This document shows positions 7,798 to 17,192 of a DNA stretch of 41,296 nt, piece after piece. The first letter of the stretch is position 1, and the number at the start of each line of letters is the position of its first letter. A model generated the notes under the pieces. That model was not told the origin of the DNA. It worked only from the letters and a program-made list of their open reading frames with translations, and ran no database searches. A program made the position numbers and the translations under genes. Location of the stretch: NCBI GenBank assembly GCA_016930575.1, contig JAFGGL010000049.1:1-41296 (forward strand). Direction: 5' to 3'. The DNA comes from Clostridiales bacterium (GTDB lineage: Bacteria > Bacillota > Clostridia > Christensenellales > Aristaeellaceae).

Positions 7798-8598
7798 ATG
7801 TCTGAACAGCAGGCCGCCGCAGTCCGCAAACCAGAAATCGCGGGCAATACGGATACATCGCTTTTAAAGCTCATAGCGCTCGCCTTTATGATCGTCGATC
7901 ATATCGGCGTAGCGTTTTTCCCGGGCGTCATGGAATGGCGCGTCTTCGGCAGGATCGCAATGCCGCTGTACGCCTGGTGCCTGGTGGTGGGCAGCGAATA
8001 TACGCGCAACGCGTTGAAATACGCGCTGCGGCTGTTGATCCTCGGCGTCGTTTCCCAGCCGTTTTACATCATGGCACTCGGCAATTCCTGGACGGACCTC
8101 AACATCCTGTTCCTGTTGTGCCTCAGTGTGCTGGTGATCGCGGGTATCAGGGAAAAGCGCTGGTACAGCCAGTTCTGGGCGCCCGCGCTCGGCGTTTTAA
8201 TCCTGTTGTTTGTGCATGTGGATTACGGCTGGAAGGGACTTCTGTTCATCCTCTTACTCTACATGTCCCGCAAATCGAAGCTCGGCATCGCCGGCGCGCT
8301 TCTTGCCGCTTCCGCCTTCTGGGGCATGTACAGCTTCCCCGTGACGAAAGTTTTCGGCCTGCAGCTGAGCTTTCTGGAAGGCAACTTCCTGTCGCCGATC
8401 CTGCAGCTGTTTTTCCAGATGCAGGCGTTGATGTGGATGGCGCTGCCGCTTATACTCGTCCCCATGCATTCCAATATCCGTATACCGAAATGGATGGGAT
8501 ACGGGCTGTATCCCGTCCATTTGATCGCGTTGATCGTCGTCAGCTTGATTTTGGGAGTCCCGCTGTCCTATATCATTTCGTCGCTTGCAACGCTTTGA
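7798..8598 (+). CDS. TraX-family multi-pass membrane protein
   Basis: About 266 residues with a polar N-terminus and then eight or so hydrophobic segments, beginning [20 protein letters not shown], the typical opening of TraX-family proteins, with MDH/VDH and a GR-x-A-MPLYAW motif close behind. F-plasmid TraX N-acetylates pilin, and the family is related to membrane acyltransferases. In Clostridia such genes are common on chromosomes with unknown substrates. I start at the ATG at 7798, four bases after the small upstream gene; the open frame reaches further upstream but overlaps that gene. No clear SD precedes it, so coupled translation is likely. The last 26 bases overlap the 3' end of icd on the other strand. 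Confidence 0.8.
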   Translation: MSEQQAAAVRKPEIAGNTDTSLLKLIALAFMIVDHIGVAFFPGVMEWRVFGRIAMPLYAWCLVVGSEYTRNALKYALRLLILGVVSQPFYIMALGNSWTDLNILFLLCLSVLVIAGIREKRWYSQFWAPALGVLILLFVHVDYGWKGLLFILLLYMSRKSKLGIAGALLAASAFWGMYSFPVTKVFGLQLSFLEGNFLSPILQLFFQMQALMWMALPLILVPMHSNIRIPKWMGYGLYPVHLIALIVVSLILGVPLSYIISSLATL

Positions 8599-9796
8599 GG
8601 GACGCTGCGACAGCATCCATAAAGCCTTCGGTGTTGAGCGTTTCCGCCTCGCCGTCAAATAAAAGCGCAAGGTCCTTGGTCATCTTGCCGCCCTCGATGG
8701 TTTGCAGGGTGGCTTTTTCAAGCGTCCTGGCGAATGCACAAAGCGCGTCGTTGCCGTCGAGTTCCCCGCGCTTGAAAAGCGCGCCCGTCCACGCGAAGAT
8801 CGTCGCCACGGGATTGGTGCTGGTCTCCCTGCCCTCGCGGTGCCGGTAGTAATGGCGGGTCACGGTACCGTGCGCGGCCTCGTACTCAAACTGGCCGTTG
8901 GGCGAAACGAGCACGCTGGTCATCATCGCAAGGCTGCCGAACGCCGTGGCGATCATATCGCTCATCACATCGCCGTCGTAGTTTTTCAGCGCCCAGATGA
9001 ATCCGCCCTCGCTTCGCATCACGCGGGCGACGGCGTCGTCGATCAGGGTGTAGAAATATTCGATACCGGCTTTCTCAAACGCTGCTTTGTACTTGGACTC
9101 GTACAGGCCTGCGAAGATATCCTTGAAATGGTGGTCGTAGGTCTTGGAAATGGTATCCTTGGCGGAAAACCACAAATCTTCCTTCTTGTCCAGCGCGTAA
9201 CGGAAGCAGGAATGGGCAAAGCTTTCGATGCTTTCATCCAAGTTGTACAGGCACTGCACGACGCCCGCGCCTTCGAACTCGTGGATGGTCAGCGCGGTCT
9301 CCTTCCCCTGCGTGTCGGCGTAGCGCATCTCGGCCCTGCCCGCGGCCGGCACGCGGAACTCCACATCCTTGTACACGTCCCCGTAGGCGTGGCGCGCGAC
9401 GGTAATGGGCTTTTGCCAGGTGCGAACGGTGGGGTTGATGCCCCTGATAAAAATCGGCTCGCGGAATACCGTGCCGTCCATGATGGCGCGGATGGTTCCA
9501 TTGGGGCTTTTCCACATCTGCTTGAGGGCGTATTCCTCCACGCGCTGGGCGTTGGGGGTGATGGTCGCGCATTTGACGGCCACGCCGTATTTAAGCGTCG
9601 CCTTTGCAGAATCTATCGTGATCTGATCGTCGGTCTCGTCGCGTTTGATAAGGCCGAGATCGTAATATTCCGTATATAAATCCACATACGGCAGGATGAG
9701 TTTATCCTTGATCATCTGCCAGAGGATACGCGTCATTTCGTCGCCGTCCATCTCGACCAGCGGGGTGGACATGGGTATTTTCTGCATGATGTACAT
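8573..9796 (-). CDS. icd: isocitrate dehydrogenase (NADP+), homodimeric type II
   Basis: A 407-residue isocitrate dehydrogenase of the subfamily shared with eukaryotic cytosolic enzymes. It oxidatively decarboxylates isocitrate to 2-oxoglutarate and makes NADPH. Recognisable segments are [16 protein letters not shown] near the N-terminus, the substrate-binding [19 protein letters not shown] region, [20 protein letters not shown], and the cofactor region [19 protein letters not shown] lies close to the first ATG (9796); a second ATG three codons later is possible. It is a single gene with its own promoter (9836-9864) and converges on the TraX gene with a 26-bp overlap. No other TCA-cycle gene is nearby. 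A role in glutamate and NADPH supply is likely. Confidence 0.95.
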   Translation of the reverse strand: MYIMQKIPMSTPLVEMDGDEMTRILWQMIKDKLILPYVDLYTEYYDLGLIKRDETDDQITIDSAKATLKYGVAVKCATITPNAQRVEEYALKQMWKSPNGTIRAIMDGTVFREPIFIRGINPTVRTWQKPITVARHAYGDVYKDVEFRVPAAGRAEMRYADTQGKETALTIHEFEGAGVVQCLYNLDESIESFAHSCFRYALDKKEDLWFSAKDTISKTYDHHFKDIFAGLYESKYKAAFEKAGIEYFYTLIDDAVARVMRSEGGFIWALKNYDGDVMSDMIATAFGSLAMMTSVLVSPNGQFEYEAAHGTVTRHYYRHREGRETSTNPVATIFAWTGALFKRGELDGNDALCAFARTLEKATLQTIEGGKMTKDLALLFDGEAETLNTEGFMDAVAASLKALQATK

Positions 9797-9820
9797 CGTT
9801 CCCTTCCGTATTCATAGAAT

Positions 9821-9848
9821 AAAAACTGCCTAATTATTGTATAGGCAG
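9821..9848 (-). terminator. intrinsic terminator of the rluB operon
   Basis: Minus-strand CTGCCTA, nine-base loop, TAGGCAG, followed directly by TTTTTATT (from 9825 down). It is the only obvious terminator of the ten-gene operon ending with rluB. Its stem overlaps the -10 of the icd promoter. Confidence 0.75.
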
Positions 9849-9864
9849 GGAAAGGTGTTTTCAA
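9836..9864 (-). promoter_or_regulatory. icd promoter overlapping the upstream terminator
   Basis: -35 TTGAAA (9864-9859), 17-base spacer, -10 TACAAT (9841-9836). The -10 lies in the loop of the terminator hairpin, and the two stem arms flank it as an inverted repeat. Confidence 0.65.
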
Positions 9865-9892
9865 GGCAGATACAGTAAAAGAACTGTGCTTG

Positions 9893-10600
9893 TTATGTTT
9901 TTTTCAGACTGCTTAGTTCCTTCTCCGTCAGTTCCCGCCACGCGCCGCGCTTAAGATCGCCCAGCGTCAGCGGGCCGAAGCGCACGCGCCGGAGCATCAG
10001 CACTTCGTGGCCTACGGCTTCCGCCATTTTGCGCACCTGGCGGTTGCGGCCCTCGTGGATGGTGACGAATACGTCCGAATAGTTCCCCTCAGGCTTGATT
10101 ACGCGCACTTTTGCGCGGCTGGTGCGGCGGCCGCCGATCATCACACCCTTTTCGAGCCGTGCGATCTCATCCTCCGACAGGCTTCCGGTGACGCGCGCGA
10201 GATAGGTTTTCTCCACCTCCTTGGAAGGGTGGAGAAGTTTTTCGGTCAGGTCGCCGTCGTTGGTCAGCAGCAGCAGGCCTTCCGTATCGTAATCCAGCCG
10301 CCCGACAGGGTACAGGCGCACGGGATAGTCCTTAAACTTGTCAAGTACCGTCGCACGACCTTCGGGATCGCTTGCGGTGGTCACCTCGCCCGCCGGCTTG
10401 TGGTAGAGGATATAATGTTTTTCCGTTTCAGGCGCGATCCGCCTGCCGTCCACGCAAACGGCTTGGGTATCGTCCACCTGCACGCCCATCGCCGTCACGG
10501 TTTCCCCATCCACCGTCACGCGGCCTTCGGTGATCATCGTTTCACAGGCGCGGCGGGAGGCCACGCCGCACAACGCCATGAACTTCTGCAGCCGCATCAT
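9893..10600 (-). CDS. rluB: RsuA/RluB-family pseudouridine synthase
   Basis: A 235-residue rRNA pseudouridine synthase. An N-terminal S4 RNA-binding domain (about 2-60, RLQKFMALCGVASRRACE) is followed by the catalytic domain, with the motif GRLDYDTEGLLLLTNDGDL containing the nucleophile D103 and the later EGRNRQVRKM and LKRGAWRELT segments. By family it should isomerise a uridine in 23S rRNA (RluB, near the peptidyl-transferase centre) or in 16S rRNA (RsuA); gram-positive members of this type are usually called RluB. The ATG overlaps the stop of the preceding gene by four bases, and a second ATG follows at once. It is the last gene of the operon, 45 bases before the terminator hairpin. Confidence 0.9.
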   Translation of the reverse strand: MMRLQKFMALCGVASRRACETMITEGRVTVDGETVTAMGVQVDDTQAVCVDGRRIAPETEKHYILYHKPAGEVTTASDPEGRATVLDKFKDYPVRLYPVGRLDYDTEGLLLLTNDGDLTEKLLHPSKEVEKTYLARVTGSLSEDEIARLEKGVMIGGRRTSRAKVRVIKPEGNYSDVFVTIHEGRNRQVRKMAEAVGHEVLMLRRVRFGPLTLGDLKRGAWRELTEKELSSLKKT

Positions 10601-11832
10601 AGCAATCCCCGCTTTTCCATCGATTCCAGCGTTTGGATCAATGCGATCTTGCCGTGGCTATAACTCAAACCGCCCTGCAAATACACGGTATACGGTTCGC
10701 GCAGCGGCGCATCCGCCGAAAGCTCGATGCTCGCGCCGGAAACGAAAGTTCCCGCCGCCATGACGACCTGCTCCCGGTACCCGGGCATATCCCAGGGCTC
10801 GGGCGCGGCCATGCTGTCCACGGGCGACGCCGCCTGGATGCCCTGGCAAAAGGCGATCACACGCTCCGGCGTCCCGAGCTCCAGCGCCTGGATAATGTCT
10901 CCGCGTTCCGCGTTCACCCCGGGCGTTGTTTTCATGCCGAGGCTTTCAAACACCGCGGCGGCAAGCACCGCTGTTTTCAGCGCCTGCGCCACCGCGTGCG
11001 GCGCCATGAACAAGCCCTGATAATAAGGTTGATAACTCGCCGCGTAGCTGCCGACTTCCGCTCCGACCGACGGCGCGGTCAGCCGGCAGGCGATGCGGTC
11101 GATCGCCTGTTGCGTCCCCGCGATATACCCGCCCGTAGGCGCCAGTCCCCCGCCCGGGTTCTTGATCAGGCTGCCCGCGCACACATCCGCGCCGAAATGC
11201 GTGGGTTCTTCGGCCTGTACGAATTCGCCGTAGCAGTTGTCCACCACTATAAGCGCATCCTGGTTTTTACTTTTCACTATCTCTTTAAGCGGCGCGAAAT
11301 CTTTAGGCATCAGCGGAAACCGCATGGCATAGCCGCGGCTGCGCTGCGCGTACACCACCCTGGTATTCGGCTTAACGGTTTTGGCTATCGCTTCGAGGTC
11401 AAGCCCTGTTTCCGCCATCTCTGTCTGCCCGTAGGTGACGCCCATTTCCCGCAGGGAACCCATGTTGTTCTTGCTGATACCGATGACGCCGTCTAGCGTG
11501 TCGTATGGCTTTCCCGTTACGCTGAGCAGTTCGTCGCCCGGCAGCAGCAGTCCGAACAGGCACAGCGACAGCGCGTGCGTACCCGAGGCGATCTGCGGGC
11601 GTACGACGGCGGCTTCCGTTTGGAAGACGTCGGCATAGATCGTTTCCAGCGTGTCGCGGCCGATGTCGCCGTAGCCGTAGCCGGTCGTCTGGCTGAAATG
11701 ACGCGAGGCGACCTGATGCTTATGGAAGATATCCAAAACGCGTTCGGTGTTTTTCAGCGCCACCGCGTCGATGCGCGCAAACGCTGCTGTACAATGGCGT
11801 TCCGCCGCTTCGACCGTCTCCCGGATGTTCAT
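10597..11832 (-). CDS. PLP-dependent methionine gamma-lyase-like protein (YnbB / aluminium resistance family)
   Basis: A 411-residue fold-type I PLP enzyme of the Met_gamma_lyase family that includes B. subtilis YnbB. Visible are the substrate/cofactor segment SGTHALSLCLFGLLLPGDEL, the PLP-contacting Asp in VVDNCYGEFV, and the lysine of SLIKNPGGG, which should form the internal aldimine. Some members have been labelled aluminium resistance proteins; the true reaction of this group is not established, although a C-S lyase activity is expected. It overlaps miaA and rluB by four bases on each side (ATGA), so it is translated as part of the operon. YnbB-like genes often neighbour tRNA-modification or hflX genes in Firmicutes. 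Confidence 0.85.
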   Translation of the reverse strand: MNIRETVEAAERHCTAAFARIDAVALKNTERVLDIFHKHQVASRHFSQTTGYGYGDIGRDTLETIYADVFQTEAAVVRPQIASGTHALSLCLFGLLLPGDELLSVTGKPYDTLDGVIGISKNNMGSLREMGVTYGQTEMAETGLDLEAIAKTVKPNTRVVYAQRSRGYAMRFPLMPKDFAPLKEIVKSKNQDALIVVDNCYGEFVQAEEPTHFGADVCAGSLIKNPGGGLAPTGGYIAGTQQAIDRIACRLTAPSVGAEVGSYAASYQPYYQGLFMAPHAVAQALKTAVLAAAVFESLGMKTTPGVNAERGDIIQALELGTPERVIAFCQGIQAASPVDSMAAPEPWDMPGYREQVVMAAGTFVSGASIELSADAPLREPYTVYLQGGLSYSHGKIALIQTLESMEKRGLL

Positions 11833-12764
11833 GCTTCTATCCCTTCCAAAAAGCTTCGTGCCAGTTTCAGCGCGTTTGCCTGCGTGTTTTCATTCGCCGT
11901 ATCCAGCCAATGGATGCTTTCATCCCGCTTGAACCACGTCAGCTGCCGCTTGGCGTAGTGCCGTGTATTGCGCTTGACGTCAAGCACCGCGTCGTCAAGC
12001 AGATACCCGGTGAGCAGCACGGGTATCAATTCCTTGTAGCCGATGCCCTGCATGGCCTGCGCCTGCGGGGAGACGCCTTCATCAAGCAGCGCTTTCACTT
12101 CGTTCAGAAGGCCGTCTTCCATCATTTTTCCCACGCGGGCGTTGATGCGGCGGTACAGGGCGGCTCGCTCCATCGCCGTGCCCAGAATACAAAAATCATA
12201 GGGGTTGTCAAACTTCGGTTGATTCTGTTTGGAAAGCGGTATGCCGGTCAGTTCGTATACTTCCAGCGCCCTGGATACGCGTACGATATCGTTCTCATGC
12301 AGCCGTTCCGCCGTTTCTAGATCGACGGCTTTCAGTTTGCCGTACAGCCGTTTCCTGCCGTCCGCGTCCCGCGCTTCCGCTTTTAGCTGCCGCCGCAGTT
12401 TAGGGTCGCTCGGCACGCCGCCCAAATGCAACCCGTGGGTCAGCGCCCGCAGATAAAAGCCCGTGCCGCCGACCAGTATCGGCAGTTTGCATCGCCCCGT
12501 GATCTCATCGATCACACGCCTGACGTCCTCGGCGTACTGCGCTACGGTGTAAGGCTCGCCGGGTTCCCGGATATCCACAAGATGATGGGGAATCTTCGCC
12601 CGTTCGTCCGGCGTCGGCTTGCTGGTGCCGATATCCATGCGCCGGTATACCTGCATACTGTCCATGCAGACGATCTCGCCGTGCAACTTCTCCGCGAGCG
12701 CCATACCAAGCGTGGACTTGCCGCTGGCCGTGGGGCCCGCAACGCACAGAATTTTCGGTTTCAT
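11829..12764 (-). CDS. miaA: MiaA, tRNA dimethylallyltransferase
   Basis: A protein of about 311 residues that transfers dimethylallyl from DMAPP to N6 of A37 in tRNAs reading UNN codons (i6A). The P-loop GPTASGKST lies at about 10-18, the DSMQVYRRMDIGTSKPT segment (residues about 36-52) supplies the catalytic Asp and substrate contacts, and LVGGTGFYLRAL and the C-terminal RQLTWFKRD are typical. I use the ATG at 12764, which shares its A with the mutL stop (TGATG); a GTG three bases upstream is the alternative. The product is the substrate of MiaB, encoded earlier in the same operon, so both steps from A37 to ms2i6A are co-transcribed. Confidence 0.95.
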   Translation of the reverse strand: MKPKILCVAGPTASGKSTLGMALAEKLHGEIVCMDSMQVYRRMDIGTSKPTPDERAKIPHHLVDIREPGEPYTVAQYAEDVRRVIDEITGRCKLPILVGGTGFYLRALTHGLHLGGVPSDPKLRRQLKAEARDADGRKRLYGKLKAVDLETAERLHENDIVRVSRALEVYELTGIPLSKQNQPKFDNPYDFCILGTAMERAALYRRINARVGKMMEDGLLNEVKALLDEGVSPQAQAMQGIGYKELIPVLLTGYLLDDAVLDVKRNTRHYAKRQLTWFKRDESIHWLDTANENTQANALKLARSFLEGIEA

Positions 12765-14578
12765 CACGGGATACGGCGGAAGCGTTTTTCCATCTCGCGC
12801 CTCGTCATCTCCTGCACGATCGGCCGCCCGTGCGGGCAGGTGGGCTGCACGCCGGTTTCCAGCATTTGGCGGATCAGCGCTTCCACATCGGCTTGCGATA
12901 GGGTATCACCGCCCTTGATGGCATGCTTGCACGCCATCTGCGCAACGCGCGTCTTCATCCGCTCCCGCATCGCTGTGTCCGGTTTCCCCCGCAGGTTGTC
13001 TAAAACGTCAATAAGCAGCTCGCGCACGGGTTCGGCGTCGCCCAGGATGACGGGCGTCGCGCGTACGGCGACGGTGGTCGCGTCGAACACATCCAGCGTG
13101 AAACCGATGGCTTCCAGTTCCTCTTTCATCTCCGAAAGCTTGCTGATGTCGTTGGCCGTAAAGGGCAGCAGCATCGGCGTCATCAGCCGCTGCGACTGGG
13201 CCTCGCCCTGGTAGCGCTGCATGAAACGGTCGTAGAGCACGCGCTCGTGCGCGGCGTGCTGATCGATCAGCAGCAGCTTTTCCCCCGCTTCAAACAGCAG
13301 ATAGGTTTTAAACGCCGCGCCGATATAACGGATACTCACGGTTTCCTCCGTGCCGGGAATCGCCTCCTGCACCGCCTCGGATTCGGCCGGAACGGGTTCA
13401 TGGGCGTCCGCATCGTCCAGAAACGCCTGCGAAGGCTCGCGCAACACCTGCCGCGTGCTTTGGATGATCTGCGGCGTATACGGCGTCTCCGTATCGTCCA
13501 TCCACTGGACGACCTCGATGGGCGGCGGCGAGGATTTAGGCGGATCGGGGAGGGGCGACAGCTTATCCGCGATGGTTTCCGCGTTCAGCGCGCCGCGTAC
13601 GACGGCCTCCACCGCCTCCGCGACGGCTTTCGGGTTTTGAAAACGCACTTCCAGTTTATTGGGATGCACGTTTACGTCCACCTGCTCGTAGGGCATCGTC
13701 AAATTCAAAGCACAGATCGGAAAACGCCCGATCATCACGAAGCCTTCCGCCGCGGCCTCCAGTGCCCTGGATAACACATCGTCGCGGATATATCGCCCGT
13801 TGATAAAGAAACTCTGCTGCTGGCGGTTGCCGCGCGCCAAATCCTGCACGCCGACGTAGCCGTCAATCAGCACGCCGCTAAAATTGCCCGAAACCTTGCG
13901 CATGGCCTGCGCCGCGTCCTTGCCGTAGACGGCGTAGATAGCCGACTCAAGCTTGCCGTCGCCTGCCGACCGGTACACGGTCTTCTCCTGGCTGGAAAAG
14001 CGGAACGCGATATCCGGGCGGCTTAAAATCAGCCGCAGCAGGTAATCCGATACCAGCGCAGCTTCGGCCGAGGGCTTTTTCAGGAATTTCAGGCGCACCG
14101 GCGCGTTGAAGAACAGCTCCCTCACCGTCACCGCCGTGCCCACGGGGTTTGCAGCCTCCCTGAAATCCGTGAATACGCCCGCCTCCACCTGCGCCTTCAT
14201 ACCGTATTCGGCATCGGCGGTTTTGGATGTGCAGGTGACCTTCGATACCGCCGCGATGGACGCAAGCGCCTCGCCGCGAAAGCCGAGGGTTTGCACGCGG
14301 AACAGGTCTTCGGCGGTCGTCAGCTTGTTGGTGGCGTGGCGCTCAAACGCCATTTTCATCTGCCCTGCGGGGATGCCCGTGCCGTTGTCCGACACGCGGA
14401 TGGAGGTGATGCCGCCGTCCGTAAGCTCGATGGTGATTGCCGTGGCGTCGGCGTCGATGGCGTTTTCCACGAGCTCCTTCACGGCCGCCGCGGGGCGCTC
14501 GACCACCTCGCCGGCGGCGATCTTGCCGACGACATCCTGTGTCAGTATGTGAATGGGTTGTATCTTTCTGTTCATCAT
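12764..14578 (-). CDS. mutL: MutL, mismatch repair endonuclease/ATPase
   Basis: A 604-residue MutL. The N-terminal GHKL ATPase shows GKIAAGEVVERPAAAVKELV, ENAIDADA, SDNGTGI and GFRGEALASI. A variable linker (about 330-410) is followed by a C-terminal domain with DQHAAHERVLYDRF (D439 first), ACKHAIKGGD and CPHGRPI, the set of metal-binding motifs of nicking MutL proteins found in bacteria without MutH. The fourth residue after the motif's Glu is not the usual Glu, but Asp follows. QRLMTP fits the beta-clamp binding consensus. The ATG overlaps the mutS stop by four bases. It works with MutS, encoded just upstream, in strand-specific repair of replication errors. Confidence 0.96.
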   Translation of the reverse strand: MMNRKIQPIHILTQDVVGKIAAGEVVERPAAAVKELVENAIDADATAITIELTDGGITSIRVSDNGTGIPAGQMKMAFERHATNKLTTAEDLFRVQTLGFRGEALASIAAVSKVTCTSKTADAEYGMKAQVEAGVFTDFREAANPVGTAVTVRELFFNAPVRLKFLKKPSAEAALVSDYLLRLILSRPDIAFRFSSQEKTVYRSAGDGKLESAIYAVYGKDAAQAMRKVSGNFSGVLIDGYVGVQDLARGNRQQQSFFINGRYIRDDVLSRALEAAAEGFVMIGRFPICALNLTMPYEQVDVNVHPNKLEVRFQNPKAVAEAVEAVVRGALNAETIADKLSPLPDPPKSSPPPIEVVQWMDDTETPYTPQIIQSTRQVLREPSQAFLDDADAHEPVPAESEAVQEAIPGTEETVSIRYIGAAFKTYLLFEAGEKLLLIDQHAAHERVLYDRFMQRYQGEAQSQRLMTPMLLPFTANDISKLSEMKEELEAIGFTLDVFDATTVAVRATPVILGDAEPVRELLIDVLDNLRGKPDTAMRERMKTRVAQMACKHAIKGGDTLSQADVEALIRQMLETGVQPTCPHGRPIVQEMTRREMEKRFRRIP

Positions 14579-17169
14579 AGTTTCCTCGCTTTTTCGCGCA
14601 GGCGGTACAGATGATTGAGCGCTTCCATCGGCGTCATGGCGTTGACGTCCATAGCCTGCAGCTCTTCCACGAGTTCCTCGTGCTTCAAATGAAACAAATC
14701 CGTCTGCCTGTCCTTCTTTTTATTCGTTTCCAGAATGTTCTGGCTGATGGTCTCCTGGTTGATGTCGCTGACCTCCAGCCGCGCCTGGATCTCATGCGCG
14801 CGCGCGACCACTCTGGGCGGGATGCCCGCGATACGCGCCACGTGCACGCCGTAGCTCTTGTCCGCGCCGCCGGGGACGATCTTCCTGAGGAAAATCACAT
14901 CCTCCCCGTGTTCCTTCACGGTGATGCAGTAATTCTTAACGCCTTCATAGCGGCCTTCCAGCTCGCTGAGTTCATGGTAATGCGTGGCAAACAGCGTTTT
15001 CGCGCCGACTTTCTTCCGGTCCAGGATATATTCCACCACCGCCCAGGCGATGCTCAGGCCGTCGAAGGTGCTGGTGCCCCTGCCGATCTCGTCTAAAATG
15101 ATCAGCGAATCCGCCGTGGCGTTGCGCAGGATGTTGGCGGTCTCGCTCATCTCCACCATGAAGGTGCTCTGCCCGCCCGCCAGGTCGTCCGCGGCACCCA
15201 CGCGGGTGAAAATGCGGTCGCAGATGCCGATCTTCGCGCTGTCGGCGGGTACGAAACTGCCGATCTGCGCAAGCGCTACGATCTGCGCCGCCTGCCGCAT
15301 ATAGGTGCTCTTGCCCGCCATGTTCGGCCCCGTTATGATGAGCATGCGGTGTTCGCCCTTGTCCATCAGCGTGTCGTTTGGCACAAAGGGTTCGTCTTTA
15401 AGCGTTTGCTCCACGATGGGATGCCTGCCGTTTTTGATGTCCAGTATGCCGTTTTCAAGTATCTCCGGTTTCACATAGCCGTAATCCCGCGCAACTTTGG
15501 CAAGAGATAAAAGCACGTCCAGCGTTTTCAACGCAAGGGCGTTTTGCTGAATAGCGGGAATTTCCTTCTCAATCTGTGTACGGATATCGGTGAATAATTG
15601 GGTTTCCAAGGCGATTGCGGACTGCTGCGCGCCGGTGATCTTGCGCTCGATTTCGCTTAATTCCCCGGTGATATAGCGCTCGGCGTTCGCCAGCGTCTGC
15701 CTGCGGATGTAGCGGTCGGGCACAAGGTTCAGGTTCGATTTCGTCACCTCAAGATAATAGCCGAACACGCGGTTATACTGGATCTTCAGGTTCTTGATGC
15801 CCGTCGCTTCGCGCTCCTTGCCTTCCAGCTCCATCAGCCACTGCTTGCCGTGCAGCGCGGCATTTCGGTACTCGTCCAGCTCCTCGCTGTAGCCGTCGGC
15901 GATGATGCCGCCTTCGGTGATCGCCGGCGGCGCGTCCGGATGGATAGCCCTGCCGATGAGTTCGCACAGGGCGTCCAGCGGCGCGAGGGTATGCCAAAGC
16001 GCCTCGATGCCCGATACGGAGAACTTCCTGAGTTTCTCTCTGATCGGTTTCACGCTGTGCAGCGAGCGCATCAGCGCCAGGCTGTCGCGCGCGCTGAAGC
16101 TCTGGTAACTGAGTTTGGACAGCAGCCGTTCCAGGTCCGACACGTTTTCCAGCGCCTCGGCGAGTTCGTCCGCCGTGAGGAGTTCGTCCTTGAATGCCTC
16201 CACGGCGTTCAGCCGCGTCTCGATTCGTTCTTTTGAGATCAGCGGTTCTTCCACCCAGGCTTTTAAAAGCCGCGCGCCCATAGCGGTCCTGGTCCTGTCC
16301 AGAAGCCATAGCAGCGAGCCCTTGCGTTCGCCTGCGCGCATGGTTTCGGTCAGTTCCAGGTTGCGCCGCGTGGTGCGGTCCAAAAGCATCGTTTCCAGCC
16401 CCTGATGGAACGAGACCTGCGTGATGTGGCACAACGCGTTCTTCTGCGTGTCGCGCAGGTATTTGAGCAGCGCGCCCGCCGCGTTGACGCGGATATCCTT
16501 GTCCTCAAATCCGAGCGCCGTGGAAAACGCGGCCTCGAAATGCTCTGTAAGCTCCCGCTCCGCGTTTTTCCGATCGAACGCGACGGACGGGATGGCCGAC
16601 ACCGGCAGTACTTCGCCGATACAATCAGACAACGCCTGCTCGTCGTTTGTCAACAGTTCGCGCGGGGCGATGCGGGATACCTCGTCCCGCAGGCGCTTGC
16701 TCGCGTCAATTAGCAGGCTTACGGTAAATTCTCCGGTGGAGACGTCCGTATACGCCAGCACCGCGCCCTTCCCCCGGAAATAAATACAAAGGATATAAGC
16801 GTTTGTCTTTTCGTCGAGCATCGCACTGTCCGCCACGGTGCCGGGCGTGATGATTCGCACCACGTCGCGCTCCACGGGCAGCTTGCCCTTGGTTGGTTCG
16901 GTGAGCTGTTCGCAGATCGCCACCTTGTAGCCTTTTTCGATCAGCCGCTGCACATAGGCGTTCACCGCATGATGCGGAACGCCGCACATCGGCGCGCGTT
17001 CCTTCAGGCCGCAGTCCTTGCCGGTCAGCACGAGCTCCAGCTCTTTGGACGCAAGCTTCGCGTCGTCAAAAAACATTTCGTAAAAATCGCCGACGCGGTA
17101 AAACAGCAGGCAGTGCTCATGCTTCTGCTTGATGTTCAGGTATTGCTGCATCATGGGTGAAATGGGCAT
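14575..17169 (-). CDS. mutS: MutS, mismatch recognition ATPase
   Basis: An 864-residue MutS1. The N-terminal mismatch-reading domain has the Phe-x-Glu motif in LFYRVGDFYEMFF, followed by connector, core/lever and clamp domains, and a C-terminal ABC-type ATPase with TGPNMAGKSTYMRQA (Walker A 614-621), STFMVEMSE, and ILDEIGRGTSTFDGLS. Near the C-terminus, QTDLF resembles a beta-clamp binding motif, consistent with coupling to the replisome. AGGAG lies five bases before the ATG. It is followed by mutL with a four-base overlap and preceded by the ylbF-like gene with 23 bases between, the same order as in B. subtilis, where cotE lies between ymcA and mutS. Confidence 0.97.
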   Translation of the reverse strand: MPISPMMQQYLNIKQKHEHCLLFYRVGDFYEMFFDDAKLASKELELVLTGKDCGLKERAPMCGVPHHAVNAYVQRLIEKGYKVAICEQLTEPTKGKLPVERDVVRIITPGTVADSAMLDEKTNAYILCIYFRGKGAVLAYTDVSTGEFTVSLLIDASKRLRDEVSRIAPRELLTNDEQALSDCIGEVLPVSAIPSVAFDRKNAERELTEHFEAAFSTALGFEDKDIRVNAAGALLKYLRDTQKNALCHITQVSFHQGLETMLLDRTTRRNLELTETMRAGERKGSLLWLLDRTRTAMGARLLKAWVEEPLISKERIETRLNAVEAFKDELLTADELAEALENVSDLERLLSKLSYQSFSARDSLALMRSLHSVKPIREKLRKFSVSGIEALWHTLAPLDALCELIGRAIHPDAPPAITEGGIIADGYSEELDEYRNAALHGKQWLMELEGKEREATGIKNLKIQYNRVFGYYLEVTKSNLNLVPDRYIRRQTLANAERYITGELSEIERKITGAQQSAIALETQLFTDIRTQIEKEIPAIQQNALALKTLDVLLSLAKVARDYGYVKPEILENGILDIKNGRHPIVEQTLKDEPFVPNDTLMDKGEHRMLIITGPNMAGKSTYMRQAAQIVALAQIGSFVPADSAKIGICDRIFTRVGAADDLAGGQSTFMVEMSETANILRNATADSLIILDEIGRGTSTFDGLSIAWAVVEYILDRKKVGAKTLFATHYHELSELEGRYEGVKNYCITVKEHGEDVIFLRKIVPGGADKSYGVHVARIAGIPPRVVARAHEIQARLEVSDINQETISQNILETNKKKDRQTDLFHLKHEELVEELQAMDVNAMTPMEALNHLYRLREKARKL

Positions 17170-17192
17170 AAGTACTCCTGGTTAAGTGGGTT

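Noticed and set aside
7798-8598. TraX-like protein as evidence of a conjugative element
   Set aside because: No relaxase, coupling protein, integrase, attachment repeats or other transfer genes are present. TraX-family genes are common in clostridial chromosomes, and the flanking genes are housekeeping.
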